A DNA stretch of 64,000 nt from Altererythrobacter sp. CAU 1644 (GTDB taxonomy: Bacteria; Pseudomonadota; Alphaproteobacteria; Sphingomonadales; Sphingomonadaceae), in assembly GCF_029623755.1 (NCBI RefSeq), contig NZ_CP121106.1, forward strand, positions 3,166,352-3,230,351, in the 5' to 3' direction. Both the position numbers and the translations under genes were made by a program. How positions within the stretch are numbered: position 1 is the first letter of the stretch; each line of letters begins with the position of its first letter. A model generated the notes under the pieces. The model had not been told where the DNA came from. It ran no database searches and worked only from the letters and a program-made list of their open reading frames with translations. Shown one piece after another: positions 7,678-14,015 of the stretch.

Positions 7678-7752
7678 GGGGTGTCTCCTGATCGCGGGGA
7701 CAAGGAGAGGAGGCACCATTGCCTCGGCCCTGTCCGCCGGAGCCCGATCAGG
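7678..7752 (-). promoter_or_regulatory. Leader of DUF2493 gene with hairpin reaching the Shine-Dalgarno
   Basis: CCTGATCG (7687-7694) and CGATCAGG (7745-7752) are perfect inverted arms. On the transcript the 3' arm ends in the CAGG of the Shine-Dalgarno CAGGAG, so pairing would cover part of the ribosome binding site. Confidence 0.5.
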
Positions 7753-7877
7753 GCCGGGAAAAGGGGCGAGACGCACCGCGTAGCGGGAAACCTGCGGCCC
7801 TAGGCTGGCGCGGGCAACACGGGCCGACGGGCCGCAGGTTGCGGCGCGCTCCGACCGGCCCAAGGGCCTTTCCCGGC
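7753..7877. repeat. Nested inverted repeats between two genes
   Basis: Outer arms GCCGGGAAA (7753-7761) and TTTCCCGGC (7869-7877) enclose inner arms AACCTGCGGCCC (7789-7800) and GGGCCGCAGGTT (7829-7840), all perfect. The 125-base block would fold into a long stem as single-stranded DNA or RNA. No gene is seen from 7678 to 7896. Confidence 0.65.
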
Positions 7878-7896
7878 GGGCAGGGATGAGGCAGGA

Positions 7897-8337
7897 TCAG
7901 GGCACGGTGTCGCAAGCAGATCGGGAGCGCTCGAAGATCGCTTCGCCATTCGAGAACCGACCGACCAAGCGCAGCTCACCGAACAGGTCGATGAACCGTC
8001 CCGACACCTGGCCGAGCCAGTGCCGTGCCCTTGCCCTTCGCGGGTTGTAGAAATCGGCTTCCCAGTAGCGAGCGTCATCGCGCTCTACGAGCCAGATCGC
8101 CGCGAGACCGCAATAGGTCGATATGCCGCAATCGGCGAAGGCGTTTCGCAGGAGGATGCGATCCTCGCGGCCGCGCCATCCATCGAAGCGTTCAAAGGAA
8201 GGAAAGGCCGCCTTCGTGGTATAGATGATCTCGTCGACGAGGCACTCGTAGGCCCAGTCGACATCTTCGTCTTCGCCATCATAAAGCAGGCGAAAGGCTA
8301 CCACGGAGCCGGTCGGATAGCTGACTGAACGTCCCAT
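7897..8337 (-). CDS. Conserved-looking hypothetical protein, downstream of ardC
   Basis: The 146-residue protein starts MGRSVSYPTGSVVAFRLLYD and contains an acidic segment (DGEDEDVDWAYECLVDEI), GISTYCGLAAIWLVERDDAR and ARARHWLGQVSGRFIDLFGE. There is no signal peptide or membrane segment. I do not recognise a named family. The ATG at 8335-8337 is preceded by GAGGAG placed in the 11-base gap after the ardC stop, so the two genes are almost certainly co-transcribed. That pairing hints at a role in anti-restriction or establishment, which is inference only. Confidence 0.75.
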   Translation of the reverse strand: MGRSVSYPTGSVVAFRLLYDGEDEDVDWAYECLVDEIIYTTKAAFPSFERFDGWRGREDRILLRNAFADCGISTYCGLAAIWLVERDDARYWEADFYNPRRARARHWLGQVSGRFIDLFGELRLVGRFSNGEAIFERSRSACDTVP

Positions 8338-8348
8338 CTCTCTGCTCC

Positions 8349-9278
8349 TCAGGCTGCATCAGCGAGATTGATGTCGGGCTTGCTTTCGTGGGATTGGCAA
8401 CCACCCAGTTTGAGCAGCAGGCTTGCCGCTTCCTCGGCCTTGGCCGCAGCAGTGAGGATCGCGCGCTCGTCCGATTTGAGGATCTTGAGCCAAGATGCGA
8501 TGTAGCTGGCGTGATGGTCGAGGTGGGTGACCGGAAGACCCAGTTCGGCTCCGAGGATTGCCGACGAGAGTTCGGCGATCAGTTCTTCGGCAGCATAGGC
8601 GTCGCTGCCAAAGCGGTTCTTGAGATCGCGATCGAGCCGCGAGGAATGTCCCGTCCAGTGCGACAGCTCGTGCGCGAGCGTCGCGTAATAGTGGTCATAC
8701 GCTTCGAACAGTTCGGTTGGCGGCATGGTGACCCGGTCGCGCATCGGCTCGTAGTAGGCATGAGCACCATGATGCCGCAGGTCTGCGCCAATATGGGCAA
8801 AGAAGGCATCGAGCCGGTCTTCGCCTCCTTCGGGATCAAGCGCAGCAATGAATGGCTTGGGATGATAGAACTCGGGGAGGCCATCGCACTGGTCAGCGTT
8901 GAACACGGCATAGGCCTTAAGCACGCGCCGGTTTTCGGTGTCGGCCTCGCCTTCGGCGTTTTCGACCTCCTTGGTGTAGCTCTTGTAGAAGATTGCGATG
9001 GTCGATTTCTCGCCCTTGCGGACCTGTCCACCAAGCTTATGGCACTGGCGGTAGGTGATCCAGTATGGCGAAGTGTAGCCACAGCCATCGGCCACCATCC
9101 ACAGCCAGAAGGTATTCATTCCGCGATAGGGCGTTCCGCAAGAACGCAAAGGACGGGAGACTGGCACGCCGCGCCACGGCTTTACCCACGGCTTTGTCCC
9201 TTGCTCGAGCTTTTCGATGATGGCCGCGGTAATGCGCTGGGCTGGCGAAGCAGAGGCAGTGCGGCGGGATTTGGTCAT
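8349..9278 (-). CDS. ardC: ArdC-family antirestriction metalloprotease
   Basis: ArdC proteins bind single-stranded DNA and protect incoming plasmids from restriction. The 309-residue protein has the N-terminal ssDNA-binding domain (QRITAAIIEKLEQGTKPWVK, then YRGMNTFWLW and GGQVRKGEKST) and a C-terminal zincin-like domain with HELSH (203-207) and a downstream glutamate-rich EELIAEL (231-237). The ATG at 9276-9278 gives the family-typical start; the longer reading begins inside the leader hairpin. It heads an operon with the 146-residue gene. Position right of oriT and orientation toward it match known leading-region antirestriction genes. Confidence 0.92.
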   Translation of the reverse strand: MTKSRRTASASPAQRITAAIIEKLEQGTKPWVKPWRGVPVSRPLRSCGTPYRGMNTFWLWMVADGCGYTSPYWITYRQCHKLGGQVRKGEKSTIAIFYKSYTKEVENAEGEADTENRRVLKAYAVFNADQCDGLPEFYHPKPFIAALDPEGGEDRLDAFFAHIGADLRHHGAHAYYEPMRDRVTMPPTELFEAYDHYYATLAHELSHWTGHSSRLDRDLKNRFGSDAYAAEELIAELSSAILGAELGLPVTHLDHHASYIASWLKILKSDERAILTAAAKAEEAASLLLKLGGCQSHESKPDINLADAA

Positions 9279-9345
9279 GGGAGTTCTCCTGAACGCCGGG
9301 ACGGGCATGTCCCGGTTCAGGAAAAGCAAAGCTCTCTCCCCTCTC
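9279..9345 (-). promoter_or_regulatory. ardC leader: strong hairpin overlapping the Shine-Dalgarno plus purine-rich box
   Basis: On the transcript CCTGAACCGGGAC pairs with GTCCCGG and TTCAGG around the loop (bases 9296-9315 form the core). The last arm is the start of the Shine-Dalgarno TTCAGGAG. A purine-rich box, CGAGAGGGGAGAGAGC on the minus strand, lies at 9331-9346. The bases 9347-9505 hold no gene that I can see. Confidence 0.6.
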
Positions 9346-9505
9346 GTTTAATGATTACGGCTATGCGTCCTCATTGAACATTAGAGGGATGCGTAAAGGT
9401 CAACCAAGAATGATCTTCGCTTTCGTTGCAGCTATGTCCGCTACTTGTGATGGCTTCGACGATCGCGCCCACTACTTGGTCCAGAAAATCCTGGGTCGGC
9501 TTCAT

Positions 9506-10411
9506 TCACCGCCGCCGACTTCGTGATGGAAATCGAGGGTTCTCCCACACGTCAAATGCATCGGAAATCCCACCCTCGCCATCTTCCTCTTCGTCCTGAT
9601 CAGTATGAATGAGCAACGTCATCATCCATCCGTTGTGCAGGCGATAAGCTTGTTCCTGCAGGGATGGGTGAGGACCTTCTGTCGAAAGAGCGAGCCACAC
9701 TCCGGCGCTCACGTCATCCCAATCGGATTGCTGACCATTGGACAGGCGCGCGGCGAGTGAAGGTGTGGGCAGCCGGGTCCCGATCCGAACATCAATGAAA
9801 GGAAAACGGCTGGGCTTGTAGATTCGCCGGACGACATCATCCTTCGAAATGATAACCGCGCAAACGGCATCATTGTACTGCACATATTGAAGAGCGGTCG
9901 CTTCGTTACTCATATTGTAGCGCGTGGCCAGCGTGAACACATGCTCCAGCGCTGGTGTCCCCAGATTGCGCATATCGGGTTTGAAGTGCGCGAGCGGCAT
10001 GAGCATGCCCGCACTGAACCGATTTGCCTCCAACTCCATCCGCCGCGCACGATTGTCACGGTCCGCCTCACGGATCGCCATATCGGCTTTCGAGCATGTG
10101 AACTGACCGGCGCGCGCGGGCTGGTGCGCGATAATAAGATAATGTCCGAGTTCGTGCCCGATAGTGAAGCGCTGGCGCTGCACCGAGCCCTTGCTGTTGA
10201 CCAGGATGACGCCACTCGCGCGTTCGGGCTGTGTAACAAGTCCACCTTCGAAGCTGGCTGTTTCCAGCCGATGGATATCGGTGATGCCGACCGCCTCGGC
10301 CAATTCCTCAATCGGCACCGGGATCGGCATGTCGGGCACCTGCCGCATGATTTCAGCGATGATCTTTTCCGGCGAACCGCAGTCCGCGAGTTCGATCCGA
10401 TCAATCTCCAT
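9506..10411 (-). CDS. immA: ImmA/IrrE-family metallo-endopeptidase
   Basis: The 301-residue protein has the zinc protease motif HELGH (86-90) with a downstream MELEANRFSAGMLMP in which E128 is the likely third ligand. ImmA of ICEBs1 cleaves its partner repressor ImmR, and IrrE-type proteases act in the same way on XRE repressors. The gene begins one base after the stop of the XRE gene at 10413-10739, so the two are translationally coupled and presumably form a repressor/antirepressor pair. The C-terminal 120 residues are not recognised. It could control the element, the neighbouring CBASS operon, or both. The ATG at 10409-10411 follows the repressor reading frame directly. Confidence 0.9.
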   Translation of the reverse strand: MEIDRIELADCGSPEKIIAEIMRQVPDMPIPVPIEELAEAVGITDIHRLETASFEGGLVTQPERASGVILVNSKGSVQRQRFTIGHELGHYLIIAHQPARAGQFTCSKADMAIREADRDNRARRMELEANRFSAGMLMPLAHFKPDMRNLGTPALEHVFTLATRYNMSNEATALQYVQYNDAVCAVIISKDDVVRRIYKPSRFPFIDVRIGTRLPTPSLAARLSNGQQSDWDDVSAGVWLALSTEGPHPSLQEQAYRLHNGWMMTLLIHTDQDEEEDGEGGISDAFDVWENPRFPSRSRRR

Positions 10412-10412
10412 C

Positions 10413-10739
10413 CTACCCCCCGGTTCGGCGCTTCTGCATCCCTTTGATAATGTCTTCGATCAGCTCGCGCTCCTTCGTATCGAGCGATTTCAGGTCGCGA
10501 TACATGACGAGCAATTGTTCTTCGTCGCTGCCTTCGTCGGGAGCCTCTCCAACAAGGCTGGCAATCGAAACGCCGAAATGATCGGCGAGCTTCCGGACGA
10601 GCTCGATCGACGGATTCTTGGCGGTGCCCTTCTCCAGTTCCCAGACGTGCGCTTTCGATGCGCCGATGGCGTCCGCGACATCCTGAAGCGACTGTCGCTT
10701 TGCAGTGCGAAGTTTCTGAAGCTTCGTCGCCAAGGACAT
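10413..10739 (-). CDS. XRE-family transcriptional repressor
   Basis: The 108-residue protein carries a helix-turn-helix of the Cro/C1 type: QSLQDVADAIGASKAHVWEL, then NPSIELVRKLADHFGVSIASL. The C-terminal part (KSLDTKERELIEDIIKGMQ) is helical and probably dimerises. It is the first gene of a two-gene unit with ImmA. The ATG at 10737-10739 has AAGGAAA upstream; an earlier in-frame codon was rejected. The 155 bases between it and the divergent gene at 10895 contain a repeated TCGTTCGGT-type element that is the natural operator. Confidence 0.9.
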   Translation of the reverse strand: MSLATKLQKLRTAKRQSLQDVADAIGASKAHVWELEKGTAKNPSIELVRKLADHFGVSIASLVGEAPDEGSDEEQLLVMYRDLKSLDTKERELIEDIIKGMQKRRTGG

Positions 10740-10795
10740 TGACCGATTTCCTTTCACGCATCCTATCATGCGGACACCCTCATAGGAATCAACAA

Positions 10796-10850
10796 TCGTT
10801 CGGTCAAACGAACGTTTTCGTCCGGTCAGTTGACCTAGAGCGTCGTTCGG
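10796..10850. promoter_or_regulatory. Operator-like array between divergent genes
   Basis: TCGTTCGGT, TCGTCCGGT and TCGTTCGGT start at 10796, 10818 and 10842, spaced 22 and 24 bases apart, about two helical turns. The first copy is also half of a perfect inverted repeat CGTTCG-gtcaaa-CGAACG (10797-10814). The array lies between the XRE start and the DUF2188-CBASS side, so one repressor could control both directions. Confidence 0.6.
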
Positions 10851-10894
10851 TATATCTTACGATTTTGTCGGGCCAATCAGACAAGGAATCGCTC

Positions 10895-11116
10895 ATGAGT
10901 CGTAACCAGCATATTACACCCCACCGTCGTGGCTGGGCCGTTCAGCCGGCCGGAGGCCAGCGTGCGTCGTCCGTTCACCGGACACAGGCTGAGGCGATTG
11001 CCCGCGGTCGCGAGATCGCCCGCAATCAGGAATCCGAACTTCTCATCCATGGCCGCAACGGCCGAATTCGCGCGCGTGACAGTCATGGCCGCGACGAATT
11101 CCCGCCCGAAGGCTGA
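10895..11116 (+). CDS. DUF2188-family small protein
   Basis: The 73-residue basic protein runs MSRNQHITPHRRGWAVQPAG, then QRASSVHRTQAEAIARGREI and ends DSHGRDEFPPEG. The pattern of a histidine/tryptophan start, a helix with TQAEAI and a C-terminal strand matches the DUF2188 family, whose function is unknown. The ATG has AAGGAA upstream. It is followed after 17 bases by the CD-NTase gene on the same strand and shares the regulatory gap with the XRE gene, so it is probably the first gene of the CBASS transcript. Whether it takes part in the defence system is open. Confidence 0.85.
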   Translation: MSRNQHITPHRRGWAVQPAGGQRASSVHRTQAEAIARGREIARNQESELLIHGRNGRIRARDSHGRDEFPPEG

Positions 11117-11133
11117 ACCAAGGGAGCCCTGAA

Positions 11134-12366
11134 ATGACGTACCAGAAGCCGATCTTGCCGCCTTCGGCCGCCGATGCTCTCCTGATGGACGTCGCGCGCC
11201 GCATCCAGCTCTCGCCCACCAAGCATGACGAAGCCGAACAGCATTATCAGGCGCTCTGCGCCCATGTGGATCGGCCCGACAGCCCGCTCCACGGGAAGGT
11301 GATCGCCTGCTATCCGGGCGGTAGTTTCGCGACCGGAACCGCGATCGCATCGCGCGTCTCGAAAGATCAGCACGATGTCGACGTCGTGATCGAACTCGAT
11401 ATTTCGCCGTTCAGTGAGCCGTCGGGCGTGCTGGCGACCCTTTTCGTTGCGATCAACGGTGAGGAAGGCAGCCGTTATCATGGGCGGGTGACCCTCAACA
11501 GCCGCTGCGTCACCGTAACCTATGAAGACGGCACACGCGTCGATCTCATGCCGATCGCCCGGCTCGACCAAACGCCCCTGAAGGCTGGCCATCTTTTTCA
11601 CTGGCGCCAAGAGACCGCCGAAACCTACCACAAGACGGTCAATCCTTGGGGCTTCGCCGATTATTTCAATCGTGAGGTGGCGTTCGATCCGGTTTTCGCG
11701 ACGATGTTCGACGCCCGTCGCCAGATATCGGATGGCGTGGTCGCGAAGGCCGAAACCGACCCGCTACCCGGTCGCGTTCCGCTCTCGGAAAAATCCTCGC
11801 GCGTCGTGGCGCTCCAGTTGCTGAAGCGGAATCGCGATGTCCGCTACCGCTCGCGCGATGGTCGGAAGCCGCCGTCGGTAGTGCTCGCGGCTATGGCTCT
11901 GGATAGCGGTCCGGCGCAGTCCGGGCTGGTTGACGAGGTCGTCAATATTGCCTCGCACATCAGTGGCCAGCTTCAGGATCACGTTCGCCGGTTTGACACC
12001 TTGGTCGTACGCAACCCCTCCTTCCCGGAGGATATCTTCACAGATCGATGGCCTAGGGAGGTCGCCGCGCAGAACGTTTATATGCGTGATCTCGATCATC
12101 TGCAGCGGCAGCTTGGTCGCCTTCGCAGCGACAACGCAAATCTGACCGAAATGCGGACCATCCTCGATGACCTGTTTGGCGAGACGGCGGCGGGCTTCGC
12201 GGTCGAACGCTTTCTCGATGCAAGCCGGCGCGAAGCCGAACGCGGCGCGATGCGCTTCGGAACGACCGGACGCATCCTTACCGGCGCGCCCGCCATCATC
12301 GGCGCTGCGACCAGCACAGCCGCGCGCGCCAGTACCAACATGGGTGGCGGATGCATCCCGGACTGA
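11134..12366 (+). CDS. CBASS CD-NTase (cGAS/DncV-like nucleotidyltransferase)
   Basis: CD-NTases make cyclic di- or oligonucleotides on phage infection. The 410-residue protein shows the polymerase-beta fold signature GGSFATGT (62-69), the catalytic pair D81 and D83 in HDVDVVIEL, and a third acidic residue D137 in TRVDLMPIARLD. The rest is helical. The C-terminus is a flexible tail ending MGGGCIPD, whose glycines and single cysteine resemble the mobile tails that ubiquitin-like E2 proteins of type II CBASS join to targets. The ATG follows AGGGAGCC. The gene overlaps the E2 gene by 16 bases. I cannot assign the CD-NTase clade or the signal molecule from the sequence alone. Confidence 0.92.
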   Translation: MTYQKPILPPSAADALLMDVARRIQLSPTKHDEAEQHYQALCAHVDRPDSPLHGKVIACYPGGSFATGTAIASRVSKDQHDVDVVIELDISPFSEPSGVLATLFVAINGEEGSRYHGRVTLNSRCVTVTYEDGTRVDLMPIARLDQTPLKAGHLFHWRQETAETYHKTVNPWGFADYFNREVAFDPVFATMFDARRQISDGVVAKAETDPLPGRVPLSEKSSRVVALQLLKRNRDVRYRSRDGRKPPSVVLAAMALDSGPAQSGLVDEVVNIASHISGQLQDHVRRFDTLVVRNPSFPEDIFTDRWPREVAAQNVYMRDLDHLQRQLGRLRSDNANLTEMRTILDDLFGETAAGFAVERFLDASRREAERGAMRFGTTGRILTGAPAIIGAATSTAARASTNMGGGCIPD

Positions 12367-12851
12367 TCAGCATCGAGAATCAGATTGCCGCGATGGCCGA
12401 GCGCTGGCCCGGCTTCAAGGTCATCGAGCGCGCCGATCGATACGCTGTCTGGCAGGGACGTCTGCAACCTCTCCAGCGCTTTTACACGGTTCGGATCGGC
12501 TATCGTGTGCCGTTGGCGATCGAGGCCTTCTCGCTGCTGCAGGTTCAACCGCGCGTTCAGATTCTCGATCCCGTTCTCGAACGGCATTCAGACTATGAGG
12601 AAGGCCCTGTCCCCCACGTCTATGTGAACCGCGACGAACCAAGGCTGCCTTATCTCTGCCTGTTCGACGCCTATAATCGCGAGTGGACTCCGAGCGATCT
12701 GCTCGCCGAGACGACGGTGCCGTGGAGTTCGCGCTACCTCTTCTTCTATGAGGGTTGGCTCGCGACTAAGTCATGGCGCGGCGGCGGTCGGCACCCGACA
12801 CGAGAGGAGCAAGATGGCATTGCAAACAAAAAGGCCATCGCGGCGGTCTGA
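12351..12851 (+). CDS. Stand-alone E2-like protein of a short type II CBASS
   Basis: The 166-residue protein has one cysteine, C103, in LPYLCLFDAYNREW, with PHVYV shortly before it and a conserved tryptophan-rich end (VPWSSRYLFFYEGWLATKSW, then GGGRHP). This is the layout of bacterial E2-like proteins found without the E1 and JAB domains in short type II CBASS. Such proteins modify the CD-NTase C-terminus and raise its activity in the systems studied; the same role here is inferred. The ATG lies inside the CD-NTase gene, and its 3' end overlaps the phospholipase gene by 38 bases, so all three are translated together. Confidence 0.87.
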   Translation: MHPGLISIENQIAAMAERWPGFKVIERADRYAVWQGRLQPLQRFYTVRIGYRVPLAIEAFSLLQVQPRVQILDPVLERHSDYEEGPVPHVYVNRDEPRLPYLCLFDAYNREWTPSDLLAETTVPWSSRYLFFYEGWLATKSWRGGGRHPTREEQDGIANKKAIAAV

Positions 12852-13875
12852 CGGCACATTAGTCGAGCAGCGGGTGCAATTGCCCTGGCCTACCGACAAG
12901 CCCTTCCGCATTCTCTCGATCGACGGCGGCGGGATTCGCGGCATCCTGCCGGCTGCTCTTTTGGCAGAGTTTGAATCTCGCCACTTGGATGGCCGCTCGG
13001 CAGGCGAATATTTCGACCTAATCGCCGGGACGTCTACAGGTGGTATCATTGCCCTCGGCCTGTCAATTGGAATGCGCGCAAGCGAAATCCTCAAGCTCTA
13101 CCTCGATCATGGCGAAGCAATATTTCCGCCAATCCGCCCCCCTTTTAGCAGGCTTAAATCGGGCCTTCGCTTTTTCCATTCGTTGACTCGCTACCAGTAT
13201 GAGCGTGGTCCACTCGAACGCGAGCTACGCAAGCTGTTCGGCGAGCGGCAAATCGGCGATGCGCACTGCCGTTTGTGCATACCGGCATTCGATGGCTTCA
13301 CCGAGGTCCACATCTTCAAGACACCGCACCACCCCGACTTCAAACTCGACTGGCGCGAGGAAATGGTGACAGCCGCACTCGCAACCTCCGCGGCGCCGAC
13401 TTTCTTCTCCGTCTATAGGAATGGGGAGCGGCGCTTTGCCGACGGAGGCGTCTGGGCGAACAATCCTGTTATGGTTGCGCTAGTCGATGCGCTAAGCTGC
13501 CATGATCTCAATCGGCGCCAAGTCCAGATTCTGTCGCTCGGCTGTGGCGAGTCCGAGATGCTTATCTCAGATGATCAGGTCCGGCTCGGCGGACTATGGC
13601 ACTGGAAAGAGGTCATCTCGTCGGCAATGCGGCTTGCTAGCCAGAACGCGCTTGGTCAAGCAGGACTTCTCATTGGTCGCGACCAACTCGTGAGAATTGA
13701 CGCGCCCCTGATGCCTGATAACCCCATCGAGCTCGACGATTATTATCGCGCCAAACAAGTTCTGCTTCCACTTGCTGCGCCCTTGGCGAGCACTTTTGAC
13801 GAGGTTGTTAGCCAGCGCTTTTTCGCAGTGCCTGTCGATCCTTATGAAGCATTTCATGGCTCGCGAGCGGGCTAA
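12814..13875 (+). CDS. capV: CBASS effector, patatin-like phospholipase
   Basis: The 353-residue protein has the patatin hallmarks: oxyanion loop DGGGIRG (37-43), nucleophile GTSTGG with S74, and D210 in FADGGVWANNP completing the Ser-Asp dyad. In CBASS such phospholipases are switched on by the cyclic nucleotide and destroy the inner membrane, aborting infection. The ATG at 12814 has GAGAGGAGC upstream and starts inside the E2 gene; an earlier in-frame codon would read through E2 sequence. No transmembrane segment is seen. It is the last gene of the operon and ends about 80 bases before a terminator-like hairpin. Confidence 0.92.
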   Translation: MALQTKRPSRRSDGTLVEQRVQLPWPTDKPFRILSIDGGGIRGILPAALLAEFESRHLDGRSAGEYFDLIAGTSTGGIIALGLSIGMRASEILKLYLDHGEAIFPPIRPPFSRLKSGLRFFHSLTRYQYERGPLERELRKLFGERQIGDAHCRLCIPAFDGFTEVHIFKTPHHPDFKLDWREEMVTAALATSAAPTFFSVYRNGERRFADGGVWANNPVMVALVDALSCHDLNRRQVQILSLGCGESEMLISDDQVRLGGLWHWKEVISSAMRLASQNALGQAGLLIGRDQLVRIDAPLMPDNPIELDDYYRAKQVLLPLAAPLASTFDEVVSQRFFAVPVDPYEAFHGSRAG

Positions 13876-13955
13876 TGGCCGACTATTCGGTGAGCGAAGC
13901 CGAAGCTGACCGAGGGCTTCCAGCCCAAATGCGGCTCAGATTTTAACATCCAGAT

Positions 13956-13985
13956 GGCGGCCCGTCCCGAGAGGGACGGACCGCC
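13956..13985. terminator. Stem-loop between convergent CBASS and parB genes
   Basis: GGCGG and CCGCC enclose CCGTCCC-gaga-GGGACGG with one mismatched pair. It sits between the ends of capV and the ParB-like gene. T-runs are absent. Confidence 0.6.
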
Positions 13986-14015
13986 TGCCGAGTGACCTGG
14001 ACCTGTCAGGAGGGG

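Noticed and set aside
12351..12851. Full type II CBASS with E1-E2 and JAB proteins
   Set aside because: The protein is only 166 residues with one cysteine and no adenylation domain, and no JAB gene lies nearby.
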